NCBI GenBank assembly: GCA_937930275.1
Contig: CALGLM010000170.1
Span: forward strand, 1-32,247
Direction: 5' to 3'
Source: an uncultured Ignavibacteria bacterium
Lineage (GTDB): Bacteria > Bacteroidota > Ignavibacteria > Ignavibacteriales > Melioribacteraceae
Length of the DNA: 32,247 nucleotides
Positions within the stretch are counted from its first letter, which is position 1; each line of letters opens with the position of its first letter. Below are positions 23,870 through 32,247 of this stretch, one piece after another. The position numbers and the translations under genes were made by a program. Under the pieces are notes generated by a model. That model had not been told where the DNA came from and searched no databases. It saw only the letters and a program-made list of their open reading frames with translations.

Positions 23870-24905
23870 ATCAAAAAGCTTAAAAAGCAAAGATTTAACG
23901 GTAAATGATTTAACCGGTGTTCAAAAAGCGGCATTGTTAATGATTGCCTTAAATGTAGAAACTGCATCATTGCTATTTAAGCAATTAGACCCGATAGATG
24001 TTGAAGCTATTTCTGCCGAAATTTCGCAGGTTAGAAACGTACCGTCTCATGTTGTAGATCAAGTTTTAAGTGATTATTATGCTTTAATTACGGCTCAAGA
24101 GTACGTGGTTGAAGGGGGTATAGATTATGCTCAACAAGTTCTGGAAAAATCGTTTGGACTTGCTAAAGCGATGGAAATTATTGAAAAGGTTAAAAATTTA
24201 ACAACTTTACGTGGTTTTGATGTGTTAAAAAAAGCTGATTCGACTCAGCTTGTAAACTTTTTAAATAAAGAACATCCTCAAACTATTGCACTAATATTAT
24301 CGCATTTAAATCCCGACCAAACTGCAGAAGCAATTAAAGAACTTCCGGACGAATTAAGAAGCGAAGTTGTATTTAGAATAGCAACTTTAGGAAAAATATC
24401 TCCTCAAACATTAAAACAAATTGAAAAAGTTGTTGACGAACTTGCAGGATTTTCAATGAACCAAAGCATGAGTAAGCTTGGGGGACCAAAAAGTGTTGCT
24501 ACAATTTTAAATAGAACAAACGTAACTTTAAGCAAAGATATTATTGCCGGAATTGAAGAAAAAGACCCTGAAGTAGCATCGGAAATTAAACGATTAATGT
24601 TCTTATTTGAAGATATTATTCATTTACAAGATAAAGATATTCAAAGAATACTTAAAGAAGTTGATAGAAAAGACTTGGGATTTGCACTTAAAATTGCAGA
24701 CGAAAAAGTATCTACAAAAATATATGCAAATATGTCTGAGCGTGCTGCAGATTTATTGAAAGAAGAATTACAGTTTATGGGACCTGTTAAATTGAAAGAA
24801 GTTGAAGCTGCCCAAGCAAGAATTGTTGACGTAATTAAACAACTTGAAGAACAAGAAGAAATTACAATCAGCTTCCGAGGTGGTTCGGAGGAAGTATATG
24901 TCTAA
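23859..24905 (+). CDS. fliG: flagellar motor switch protein FliG
   Basis: The 348-aa protein is the rotor component that contacts the stator. It shows the N-terminal FliF-binding domain (LTGVQKAALLMIAL), the EHPQTIALILSHL motif (138-150) of the middle domain, the GG hinge (208-209), and the C-terminal torque helix NMSERAADLLKEEL. Charged torque residues of the enteric protein have counterparts here: R295, E302/E303 and K311. The start lies inside the end of fliF, out of frame. Confidence 0.96.
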   Translation: MSTKSKSLKSKDLTVNDLTGVQKAALLMIALNVETASLLFKQLDPIDVEAISAEISQVRNVPSHVVDQVLSDYYALITAQEYVVEGGIDYAQQVLEKSFGLAKAMEIIEKVKNLTTLRGFDVLKKADSTQLVNFLNKEHPQTIALILSHLNPDQTAEAIKELPDELRSEVVFRIATLGKISPQTLKQIEKVVDELAGFSMNQSMSKLGGPKSVATILNRTNVTLSKDIIAGIEEKDPEVASEIKRLMFLFEDIIHLQDKDIQRILKEVDRKDLGFALKIADEKVSTKIYANMSERAADLLKEELQFMGPVKLKEVEAAQARIVDVIKQLEEQEEITISFRGGSEEVYV

Positions 24906-25539
24906 CGTTATTAAAGTCGGTTCTGCTTCTAAAGGTCTTAAAATTGTTGTTCCCGGCACTGCAAATAACAATAAGGATATCCAAGAGATTTATAAGGAAG
25001 AAGAAAATAAGTTTAAAAAGGAACTTGAACGAGTTTTTCAACAAGGATTTGATGAGGGTTTTAATGCAGCACAAAATCAGTTGGAACAAGAGTTCACAAA
25101 TCAGTTAATGTCAAAGAGTGAAGAGTTTTATGCTATCTTATCGGGAATTGAAGAACGAGTTCAATCTTTAGAAAATTCATTTGAAAGAATTGTAATTGAC
25201 GTATCGGCAAAAATAGCGCAAAAAATATTAAATAGAGAGATTGAAAATAAATCAATAATAGAAAGTACGCTTAAAAATTCTGTGGGAAAAATTTTAGGTG
25301 CAGCGGGAATAGTTGTTAGGTTGCACCCTGCCGATTATGAATTATTAAACGAGGGGGATTTTATAGTAACCTTAAATAATAGCTTTAATAAACTAAAATT
25401 TGAAACAGACGATACAATTGAAAGAGGGGGCGGACTAATTGAGACAGAAATCGGAAATGTTGATGCAAGAATAAGTACTCAACTTAATGAAATAATAACC
25501 GCTCTTGAAAATAGTCTTAACGAAAATCAGGGAACATAA
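24898..25539 (+). CDS. fliH: flagellar export ATPase regulator FliH
   Basis: The 213-aa protein begins at the ATG at 24898, which has a strong GGAGG ribosome site inside the end of fliG; an upstream in-frame ATG at 24844 lacks one. A charged N-terminus is followed by a coiled coil with a GxxxG-type stretch (QGFDEGFNAAQ) and a C-terminal globular domain typical of FliH/V-ATPase E subunits (RLHPADYELL; GGGLIETEIGNVDARI). FliH binds FliI, limits its activity and tethers it at the C-ring. Confidence 0.9.
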   Translation: MSNVIKVGSASKGLKIVVPGTANNNKDIQEIYKEEENKFKKELERVFQQGFDEGFNAAQNQLEQEFTNQLMSKSEEFYAILSGIEERVQSLENSFERIVIDVSAKIAQKILNREIENKSIIESTLKNSVGKILGAAGIVVRLHPADYELLNEGDFIVTLNNSFNKLKFETDDTIERGGGLIETEIGNVDARISTQLNEIITALENSLNENQGT

Positions 25540-25541
25540 AA

Positions 25542-26876
25542 TTGGATATTGCCCCAACATATATTGAAAAGTACGATAAAATAATTAATAACGTTGAGTT
25601 AATAAAAATTAACGGAAAAGTGACTGACGTTATCGGATTAGTTATTGTTTCTATTGGTCCTAATGTGGCAATAGGCGAAATATGTCAGGTGGTAGATAGA
25701 AGCGGTAGAGAAGTTTGTAAAAGCGAAGTCGTAGCTTTTAAAGAAGGTAAAGTATTATCAATTGCGTTGGGCGAAGTTGAAAATATATCTCCTTCTTGTA
25801 CTATTTGTGCTACAGGTAAAAGTTTAATGATTGGTGTAGGCAATAATTTATTAGGGCGGGTTGTTGATGGTTTCGGAAATCCGATGGACGGAAAAGGAGA
25901 TATCAAATATGAAGCTTATAGGCACGTTTATAGAGAGCCACCCAATCCTTTGGAACGTCAGCGAATTAATAAACCGCTACAAACAGGAGTAAGGAGTATT
26001 GACGGGTTACTTACCACCGGAAAAGGGCAGCGAGTGGGCATATTTGCGGGAAGCGGCGTAGGTAAAAGTGTTATGCTTGGAATGATTGCACGCAATACGA
26101 ACGCAAATGTTAGCGTTATTGTATTGGTAGGTGAAAGAGGAAGAGAAGTTAGAGAGTTTATTGAGAAAGATTTAGGCGAAGAAGGATTAAAACGATCGGT
26201 TGTTGTTGTTGCAACAAGCGATAAGCCGGCTTTAATGAGAATAAAAGCGGCTTATATTGGTACAACAATTGCCGAGTATTTTAGAGATCAAGGATTAGAT
26301 GTAGTATTGATGATGGATTCTGTTACCAGATTTGCTTTAGCACAGCGTGAAATTGGGTTAACAATAGGCGAACCGCCTACTACAAAAGGTTATACACCAA
26401 GTGTATTTGCAATATTACCAAAGTTGCTTGAAAGAGCCGGAACTTCTAATCTTGGCACAATTACCGGTTTTTATTCTGTATTGGTTGACGGTGACGATAT
26501 GACCGAACCGATTGCAGACGCAGTTCGTTCAATTTTAGACGGACACTTTGTATTATCACGAAAATTGGCAAATAAAGCACAATTTCCTGCAATTGATCCT
26601 TTACAGAGTGTTAGCCGAGTAATGCCGGATATTGTACCAAACGACCACAGAATGAGAGCAATGAGCTTTAAAGAAATTTTGCAAACATATTATGAAGCAG
26701 AAGACCTTATAAATATCGGAGCTTATGTTAAGGGGAGTAATCCGTTAATAGATCATGCACTTTCCAAAATATCCGATTTAAGAAGTTATCTTAAACAAGA
26801 TATGTTTGAAAAAGCAACTTTTAACGATTCGGTTAATAAATTAAAAGCAATAATTGAAAAACCGATAATGGCATAA
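25542..26876 (+). CDS. fliI: flagellum-specific export ATPase FliI
   Basis: The 444-aa ATPase resembles F1-beta. It has Walker A GIFAGSGVGKS (166-176), Walker B VVLMMDSVTRFA, and the FliI markers GRVVDGFGNPMDGKG and EPPTTKGYTPSVFA. It energises chaperone-cargo release at the export gate. The start is a TTG at 25542, preceded by AGGGAA; no ATG is close and the N-terminus so obtained has normal length. Confidence 0.96.
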   Translation: MDIAPTYIEKYDKIINNVELIKINGKVTDVIGLVIVSIGPNVAIGEICQVVDRSGREVCKSEVVAFKEGKVLSIALGEVENISPSCTICATGKSLMIGVGNNLLGRVVDGFGNPMDGKGDIKYEAYRHVYREPPNPLERQRINKPLQTGVRSIDGLLTTGKGQRVGIFAGSGVGKSVMLGMIARNTNANVSVIVLVGERGREVREFIEKDLGEEGLKRSVVVVATSDKPALMRIKAAYIGTTIAEYFRDQGLDVVLMMDSVTRFALAQREIGLTIGEPPTTKGYTPSVFAILPKLLERAGTSNLGTITGFYSVLVDGDDMTEPIADAVRSILDGHFVLSRKLANKAQFPAIDPLQSVSRVMPDIVPNDHRMRAMSFKEILQTYYEAEDLINIGAYVKGSNPLIDHALSKISDLRSYLKQDMFEKATFNDSVNKLKAIIEKPIMA

Positions 26877-26880
26877 TACT

Positions 26881-27315
26881 ATGGCAAAATTTAATTACAA
26901 ATTTGATTCGATTAAAAAAGTAAAGCAAATTGTTGAAAAAAAAGTGCAAAAAGAAGTTGCGGTAGTAGAGCTTGAAATTGAAAAACGAAAATCAGAAATT
27001 AATGAACTTATTGAAGAAAAGAATAATACCATAAGTGATTTAAAAGGTAAAAAATCGTTAAAAATTTCAGAAATTCAATTTATGAATAACTTTGAAAAAC
27101 TAATTGATGAAAAAATTATTTCTATAAAAAAAGATATTGAAAGATTGGAAAAGGTAAGACAACAGAAATTAGATGAATTAGCTCAAAAATCAAAAGAAAC
27201 AAAAATGTTTGAAAAATTGGAAGAAAAACATTTACAGCAATTTATTGTTGAACAAAACAGACTTGAGCAAATAGAAATAGATGATATTGCGACAAAAAAA
27301 ACTAAGGGGAATTAG
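26881..27315 (+). CDS. fliJ: flagellar export stalk protein FliJ
   Basis: The 144-aa protein is a single long coiled coil, rich in Lys and Glu, with a FliJ-like start (FNYKFDSIKKVKQIVEKK). FliJ inserts into the FliI hexamer and contacts FlhA to couple ATP use to export. Sequence conservation in this family is low; size, coiled coil and position right after fliI make the call. Confidence 0.85.
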   Translation: MAKFNYKFDSIKKVKQIVEKKVQKEVAVVELEIEKRKSEINELIEEKNNTISDLKGKKSLKISEIQFMNNFEKLIDEKIISIKKDIERLEKVRQQKLDELAQKSKETKMFEKLEEKHLQQFIVEQNRLEQIEIDDIATKKTKGN

Positions 27316-27321
27316 TACTTA

Positions 27322-27927
27322 ATGAAAAATTTTATTGCATATTTTTTAGCTTTTTTAATGGCGTTTATTGCTGTTACGGGTCTGTTGTACTTTGCAAACA
27401 CAAAATATAAAAATATTTTTAAGTTCGATTTTTCTACGACTGTTGAACCGGAAAAAGCAGTGAAAAAAATAACTTTAAAAATTGAAGATTATCAAAAAGT
27501 AAGAAATTTTATAAGAGAAAAATTTTATGCGGAAGTTATTGATAGCGTTAAACGTATGTATTGGACAAGTAAAACAGATACCGTTTATAAAATTGTAGTA
27601 CAGGATAGTACCTTAAAAGTTGATTTAAAGGATGCAAAAAAGAAAAATGAAGATTTGATGAAACAGCTTGCCGCAAAAGAAGAAGAATTAAAAAAAATAA
27701 AAGTTCAACAAGTTAGCTCTAAAAAAGATAGTACATATAACCTATGGATAAAACAAACAGTTAAACTTTACGAAGCAATGGATTCCAAAGTTGCTGCACG
27801 GGCAATTATGGGAATGCAAGATAATGTGGCAAGAGATTTGATATATGCTTTAAAGAAAAAGAAAGCAGCAGAAGTTCTCTCTTTTATGCCCGTTGAAAAA
27901 GTCACTAAATTATTAGGAAATCATTAA
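27322..27927 (+). CDS. MotE-like membrane-anchored coiled-coil protein
   Basis: The 201-aa protein has one N-terminal membrane segment (about 4-24), a hydrophilic region leading to a coiled coil (about 100-130), and a C-terminal MgtE-N/FliG-like helical domain (about 140-201: LYEAMDSKVAARAIMGM ... VLSFMPVEKVTKLLG). This is the layout of MotE/YlxF-type proteins encoded between fliJ and fliK, which act as periplasmic chaperones or stator-related factors. Family assignment is good; exact function is uncertain. Confidence 0.75.
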   Translation: MKNFIAYFLAFLMAFIAVTGLLYFANTKYKNIFKFDFSTTVEPEKAVKKITLKIEDYQKVRNFIREKFYAEVIDSVKRMYWTSKTDTVYKIVVQDSTLKVDLKDAKKKNEDLMKQLAAKEEELKKIKVQQVSSKKDSTYNLWIKQTVKLYEAMDSKVAARAIMGMQDNVARDLIYALKKKKAAEVLSFMPVEKVTKLLGNH

Positions 27928-27928
27928 T

Positions 27929-30900
27929 ATGTTTTTTAATCCGTTATTCATCGAAAAATCGTCGGGTTCAAGCGGGGCAGCGGTTACAAAAAATTCAAAA
28001 ATAACCGGTGCAAGTTACTTGTTTAATGACATCATTAATGTTTTGGCTAATAATATGCCTGCCGCAGATACAAAATCGACGACCGGTACAGGTAAAACGT
28101 TAAATGATAATGATTCAATTGAGCTTAATCTTTTACAAACCGCCGAAATTGATACCGAAAATTATAAACCCGGTGATGTTAAAAAGTTTGTCGAAAACTT
28201 GCTTTCATTATTAAGTAACGAGCAGGGGACAGAGAATATTAATATTGCAGATTTTAAAGTTCCAAAAGAAAAGCTTGAAAGTTTACTAAAAAGCGTTATT
28301 TCACAAATTAAGTTTACTAATAGCGATAATAAAGATTCAGCTTCCGAACACATATCCGAAAACAAAATATTTCAACTTTTAGACGAGAATAAAGGGGTTG
28401 TAATTGCGGTAAACCAACCTAAATCTATTTCAAGTTTCCAAGTTGTTAAAGAAACCGGCGAAAGCATTAATCCTTTGTTATCAAATAACGATACAAGCGA
28501 ATATGTTGTTGTTTATAAAGAAAAAAACTTAGACAATAACGAACAAAATGATCAAGTTGGATTAACTTTTGCCTACACGGGTGCAATTAATCCTATTATA
28601 GCGGGAATTACGAATAAGTCCGAAGTAGCAAGTGATAACTTAGTTAATAAAGATGAAAAACAAAATGTGACTTTTTACAGCTATGTTAAAAAGGAATCGG
28701 ATAATAATATACCTAATACAAATTATCAATTTGCACCTTTGCTGAATAATAGCCAAAAATCTAATATCGAACAACAGCAAAACGTTTTTATAAAAAGTGA
28801 CGGGGAAATCAGTTTGCCCGAAGGAGACGCTAATAATACTTTAAATGTTGAAACCAACACTAATTTAACTTCAATGGTTAATGATGTTAATACAAAGCAA
28901 AATATTAACATAAATAACTCAGGATTAAAAGTAAATAAAGTAAATAGTAAAAGTAATGAAGATAGTAATATTCCAAAAACTGCCGATGAAAAACAGACTC
29001 CTTTAACAACTAAAACAGTTATCGAAAAAATATCTCAGCTAATTAATACGGAAGATACTGAATTAAAAGAAGAAATAAAATCTGATTTGAGTAAGGGTAG
29101 TATTAAAATTGAAAAAAAATCCGAAGTTATGGGTGAACCGGTAAACTTGACAAAAAGTAGCAATACCATATTAAATAAAGAAGTGAAAACGGTTGATACT
29201 AAAAGTATTTTAAGTTCGGAAAGTAAAGACGGGATTAATTCTAAGGTTAAACTAACCGAAAATGAGGATATTCCCTTAAAAAGTGAAAACACAGTAAATA
29301 GAGTAGCAAATGCTGATACAGAGATAGTAAGTACTGAAGACAAAAAAGAAAAACCGTTAAATAATACAAAAAATCCAATTGATAAAAATGTACCTTCACT
29401 TATTAATGGAACCGAAAATAAAACTAATGAAACTGCAAAAGAGAATAATAATTTAAATATAAAAAGTACGGGTGAAAGAGTTACAAACTCAAATGAAAAA
29501 AAAGATAACGCAGAAATATTAAATGTTGATAACAATAACGCGAGCAAAATAGTAGTAGAAACGAATAAAATTAACTCTGATAATGAAAGCGTTGAAAAAA
29601 TAAATTTATCAGATAAAAAAGAGGTTAGTAGTACGCCAAATAATAACATCTTAGAACAGTTAAATAAAGATGAAAATTTAAGTACTTTGAAGTCCGAAGT
29701 TTCCAATAAAAATTATTCGGATAATAGTAATGTAAAAATACCGGTTGAAACAAATATAAAGCAAGTTGAAAAAGTAAAAGAAAAAGCCGCAAATGAAGAT
29801 ATTCCTAACGTAGTTTTGGACAAAAAACAGACAGAAATTAAAAATGATACTTTAATAAGTAAAGAAAATACGGATAACAAAAAATTAGTAAACGAAATAA
29901 ATGAAGTAAGTGATAAAACCGTAAATAAAAAAACGGAGATAGTAAATACACCCTCAGTAAAAATTTTAACCGGTGAAGAAGAAAATATTCCTAAAGTTGT
30001 AAGTACGGATAAAGAAATTAATAATAATACTCCGCAATTTTCCGAAAACGAAGCTGCTAAGGTGAGTAATAAAAAAATAGATAATAAATCCGATGATACA
30101 ATTAACAATAAACCGATAATTGAAAAAATATTAGTTGATGAAAAAGCAACAATCAATAGTAAGCAATCAATCGATAAAGTTGCAGAAAATACAAATACTA
30201 AAATCGAGTTAAACGATTCATTGAAAAATTTAGAAGGGAACTTTAAAGAAGCAGTAAATGAACCGAAAATAATTAATAAACCAGATAATTATGTAGATCC
30301 TATAAAAGAAAAAATTGAAGGGAATAATTTAGCTCAAAAGAACAATACGGTTTCCGATGAAGTAGTAGCAAAAGAAAATAGCGATATAAATACGGTATCA
30401 AAAGTAAATATAGGCGAAGTTAAAAGTAGTGATGACCAAACACCAAAAACAAACAACAATAATTTAACAAACACATTAAATCAAAAAGTTGATAATACTA
30501 TTAAAGAAACTTCGGTAAATGAAAAAGTTAATGCCGAAATTAAATTAACCGAAAAAAATGCAACGGTTATTAATAAAGAAAATATTGTTTATAGTGATTC
30601 GATAAAACCCGAGAATAATGAGACAATAATAAATATAAATGTTAATAATGAGGGGAATAAAAATTCGGTTTACGAAAAAGTCAAGATAAAAGATGATTCT
30701 TTATTAACAAATAACAAAGTAAACAATATAAATTTTGCAGTTGATGAAGGAATACAGACTGAAATAAAAATTCCAAAGGGGAATGAATTACCTGTTGACA
30801 TGACGGAAAATAAAAGCGGCTTAAGTTCTATATCTAACAAAGAAAATTTAACTACGGTAGAAGAAGTTAAATTAGCTGACAAAAAAATGGTTACGGAAAA

Positions 30901-32247
30901 CGTTGTTACAGAATTAAAAACCGAACAAAATAAATCCGAAATTAATAACACTGAAAATATAGAAAGCACGGATGTACCGAAAAACACTATAAAAACTAAG
31001 GAAAGCGAATTTGTACAAGGAATTACATTACAAACAAAATCTGATAACGTAAAAGACAAATCTACTACCGAAAAAAATGAAAATAAAAATACTATTGAAA
31101 ATAATATCAAAAGCGTAAATAATAGTAAACCTTATGATGAAAATGTTCGAGAATTTACAGACAAGGAAGTTGTAAACAATAGCGTAAACGAGATAAGCGG
31201 GAATAAAAATAATTCCTCAATAAAAAATGATAAAACTTCTGTGGAACAGGGAATATCGACTGATAAAAGTTATCCTGATAGCAAGTTCGATAATAAAATA
31301 AATACGAATATTTATCAAACAACAAAAGAAAATGTAACCCTACAGAAGGATGAAAGTTTACAGAAGGGGAATGTTGAAAGTGTAGAAGAAAAGAATATAA
31401 ATTACTCGTTCAAACCGATTGAAGAGACAAAAAATGGTGAATTGACAACAAATACGGAAGAGATTGTTACAGCCAATAAAGCGTCTGATAAAAAAGAAGT
31501 AAGTTTTACTAAGCCCGAAGTTTTACTAAAAGAGACAGAAAAACAAAAAAATAAACAGTCCGATAAAATAGCAAACCAAGAGATAGTAAATAAAGAAGTA
31601 CCGACCGAAAAAATATTAAATAAAGAAAATAATAATATTAGTAACGATAAAGGCGGCATTCCTTTAGTTAACGATAAAAATATTAAACAAGCAGATAGTG
31701 CTGAAAAAGTAAATAATAAAAATGGCGAGATAATTGGAACAACCGATAAGACAGATAAAACAAAATCTGTTGAGATAACAAACGAAAAATTAAATAGTAG
31801 TTTTATTGCTACCAAACAGACCGATATAGATAAACAAGATAATATAAAAGTTAAAAAAAATATTACAAGTTTTTCACTTCATCCTAATAAAAGCATTGAA
31901 ACAAAAGAAGTAGATTCCGATAGAAATAAAGGAAAAAATTATGCTGACACTGAGGCTAATATTAGCCAAAATGATAAAATGAAACAGGGGAGTGAAAACA
32001 AAGAAAATATCGGTTCGGAACAATTAATTAAAAATACTATAAAACAGCGAACCGGAAACGAAAATATTGTTGAGACAAATAAAGTATTAAACATTAACGA
32101 ATCCGAGAAATCCGAAAATAAAAAAGTTGTAATAGATAGCGGAAAAGAAAATACTACTACCATCGCTAAATCGACTACAGAAGATGCGGTAAAAGGTCAA
32201 AATAAAACATCTAAAGTTAAAGAAGAAAAAGAAGATAAGCCGATTAA
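27929..32247 (+). CDS. giant disordered protein in the fliK position (partial, runs off the window)
   Basis: The ATG follows the upstream stop by one base, and the frame stays open for 1,439 full codons to the window edge, so the C-terminus is missing. The first 250 residues have some order (FVENLLSLLSN; KEKLESLLKSVISQIKF). From there on the sequence is low-complexity and built mainly of Lys, Asn, Glu, Ser, Thr, Asp, Ile and Val; I noticed no Cys or Trp. Short phrases such as E-[DN]-I-P-x-V-V recur irregularly, but there is no exact tandem repeat. The order fliJ-motE-fliK predicts FliK, the exported hook-length ruler, normally 300-600 aa, whose C-terminal Flg_hook domain cannot be seen here. 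An alternative is an exported repeat-like surface or assembly protein placed before the true fliK. Confidence 0.6.
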   Translation, partial: MFFNPLFIEKSSGSSGAAVTKNSKITGASYLFNDIINVLANNMPAADTKSTTGTGKTLNDNDSIELNLLQTAEIDTENYKPGDVKKFVENLLSLLSNEQGTENINIADFKVPKEKLESLLKSVISQIKFTNSDNKDSASEHISENKIFQLLDENKGVVIAVNQPKSISSFQVVKETGESINPLLSNNDTSEYVVVYKEKNLDNNEQNDQVGLTFAYTGAINPIIAGITNKSEVASDNLVNKDEKQNVTFYSYVKKESDNNIPNTNYQFAPLLNNSQKSNIEQQQNVFIKSDGEISLPEGDANNTLNVETNTNLTSMVNDVNTKQNININNSGLKVNKVNSKSNEDSNIPKTADEKQTPLTTKTVIEKISQLINTEDTELKEEIKSDLSKGSIKIEKKSEVMGEPVNLTKSSNTILNKEVKTVDTKSILSSESKDGINSKVKLTENEDIPLKSENTVNRVANADTEIVSTEDKKEKPLNNTKNPIDKNVPSLINGTENKTNETAKENNNLNIKSTGERVTNSNEKKDNAEILNVDNNNASKIVVETNKINSDNESVEKINLSDKKEVSSTPNNNILEQLNKDENLSTLKSEVSNKNYSDNSNVKIPVETNIKQVEKVKEKAANEDIPNVVLDKKQTEIKNDTLISKENTDNKKLVNEINEVSDKTVNKKTEIVNTPSVKILTGEEENIPKVVSTDKEINNNTPQFSENEAAKVSNKKIDNKSDDTINNKPIIEKILVDEKATINSKQSIDKVAENTNTKIELNDSLKNLEGNFKEAVNEPKIINKPDNYVDPIKEKIEGNNLAQKNNTVSDEVVAKENSDINTVSKVNIGEVKSSDDQTPKTNNNNLTNTLNQKVDNTIKETSVNEKVNAEIKLTEKNATVINKENIVYSDSIKPENNETIININVNNEGNKNSVYEKVKIKDDSLLTNNKVNNINFAVDEGIQTEIKIPKGNELPVDMTENKSGLSSISNKENLTTVEEVKLADKKMVTENVVTELKTEQNKSEINNTENIESTDVPKNTIKTKESEFVQGITLQTKSDNVKDKSTTEKNENKNTIENNIKSVNNSKPYDENVREFTDKEVVNNSVNEISGNKNNSSIKNDKTSVEQGISTDKSYPDSKFDNKINTNIYQTTKENVTLQKDESLQKGNVESVEEKNINYSFKPIEETKNGELTTNTEEIVTANKASDKKEVSFTKPEVLLKETEKQKNKQSDKIANQEIVNKEVPTEKILNKENNNISNDKGGIPLVNDKNIKQADSAEKVNNKNGEIIGTTDKTDKTKSVEITNEKLNSSFIATKQTDIDKQDNIKVKKNITSFSLHPNKSIETKEVDSDRNKGKNYADTEANISQNDKMKQGSENKENIGSEQLIKNTIKQRTGNENIVETNKVLNINESEKSENKKVVIDSGKENTTTIAKSTTEDAVKGQNKTSKVKEEKEDKPI

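Noticed and set aside
28162..32163. Long open frames on the minus strand opposite the giant gene (up to 223 codons, Ser/Phe/Leu-rich)
   Set aside because: They mirror Lys/Asn/Glu codons of the + strand frame, which is open throughout and starts one base after motE. Their composition is the usual antisense artefact and no ribosome sites precede them.

Overview
The window is AT-rich DNA from a flagellated, chemotactic bacterium. Several features point to the Ignavibacteriota/Chlorobi/Bacteroidota side of the tree: a short (257 aa) AMP nucleosidase, a DtxR-type regulator fused to FeoA domains, a FeoB split into GTPase and membrane genes, and a complete flagellar gene order. This is inference from gene content; there is no rRNA or other taxonomic marker here.

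Region 1 (88-3352, + strand) is a ferrous-iron uptake operon: a membrane-anchored winged-helix/metal-binding/FeoA-FeoA fusion, then FeoB as two consecutive genes. Region 2 (3357-7262, - strand) is a housekeeping and membrane block. It runs PAP2 phosphatase, AMP nucleosidase, a small secreted protein, a four-helix membrane protein interrupted by a frameshift in a run of nine A/T, a TauE/SafE-type permease and a MORN-type repeat protein. Region 3 (7263-7842) is an AT-rich intergenic stretch holding a sigma54-like element and a near-ideal sigma28 promoter.

Region 4 (7843-10566) is the late flagellar set: fliS, fliD, a small export-chaperone-like gene and flgM (anti-sigma28). Region 5 (10684-12767) encodes a soluble histidine kinase and a sigma54-activating response regulator, the layout of an FlrB/FlrC-type flagellar control pair. 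Region 6 (12862-19877) is a chemotaxis operon: HEAT-repeat protein, cheR, cheY, cheY, cheZ, cheA, cheB and an 83-aa protein of unknown function, closed by a good intrinsic terminator. No cheW or receptor gene is in the window.

Region 7 (19935-20655) is non-coding, with inverted and direct repeats unlike the surrounding DNA, and ends in a sigma54-like promoter. Region 8 (20656-end) is the basal-body/export operon: flgB, flgC, an unrecognised 81-aa gene, fliE, fliF, fliG, fliH, fliI, fliJ, a motE-like gene and the start of a huge disordered reading frame in the fliK position, more than 1,439 codons long and still open at the window edge.

Together these suggest a two-step cascade: the NtrC-like regulator with sigma54 would drive early genes (flgB operon), and sigma28, held by FlgM, would drive the filament-cap genes. 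The most unusual items are the giant FliK-position protein, the membrane-tethered DtxR-FeoA2 fusion beside a split FeoB, the frameshifted membrane gene, the small unknown proteins inside the flagellar and chemotaxis operons, and the repeat-bearing non-coding island.
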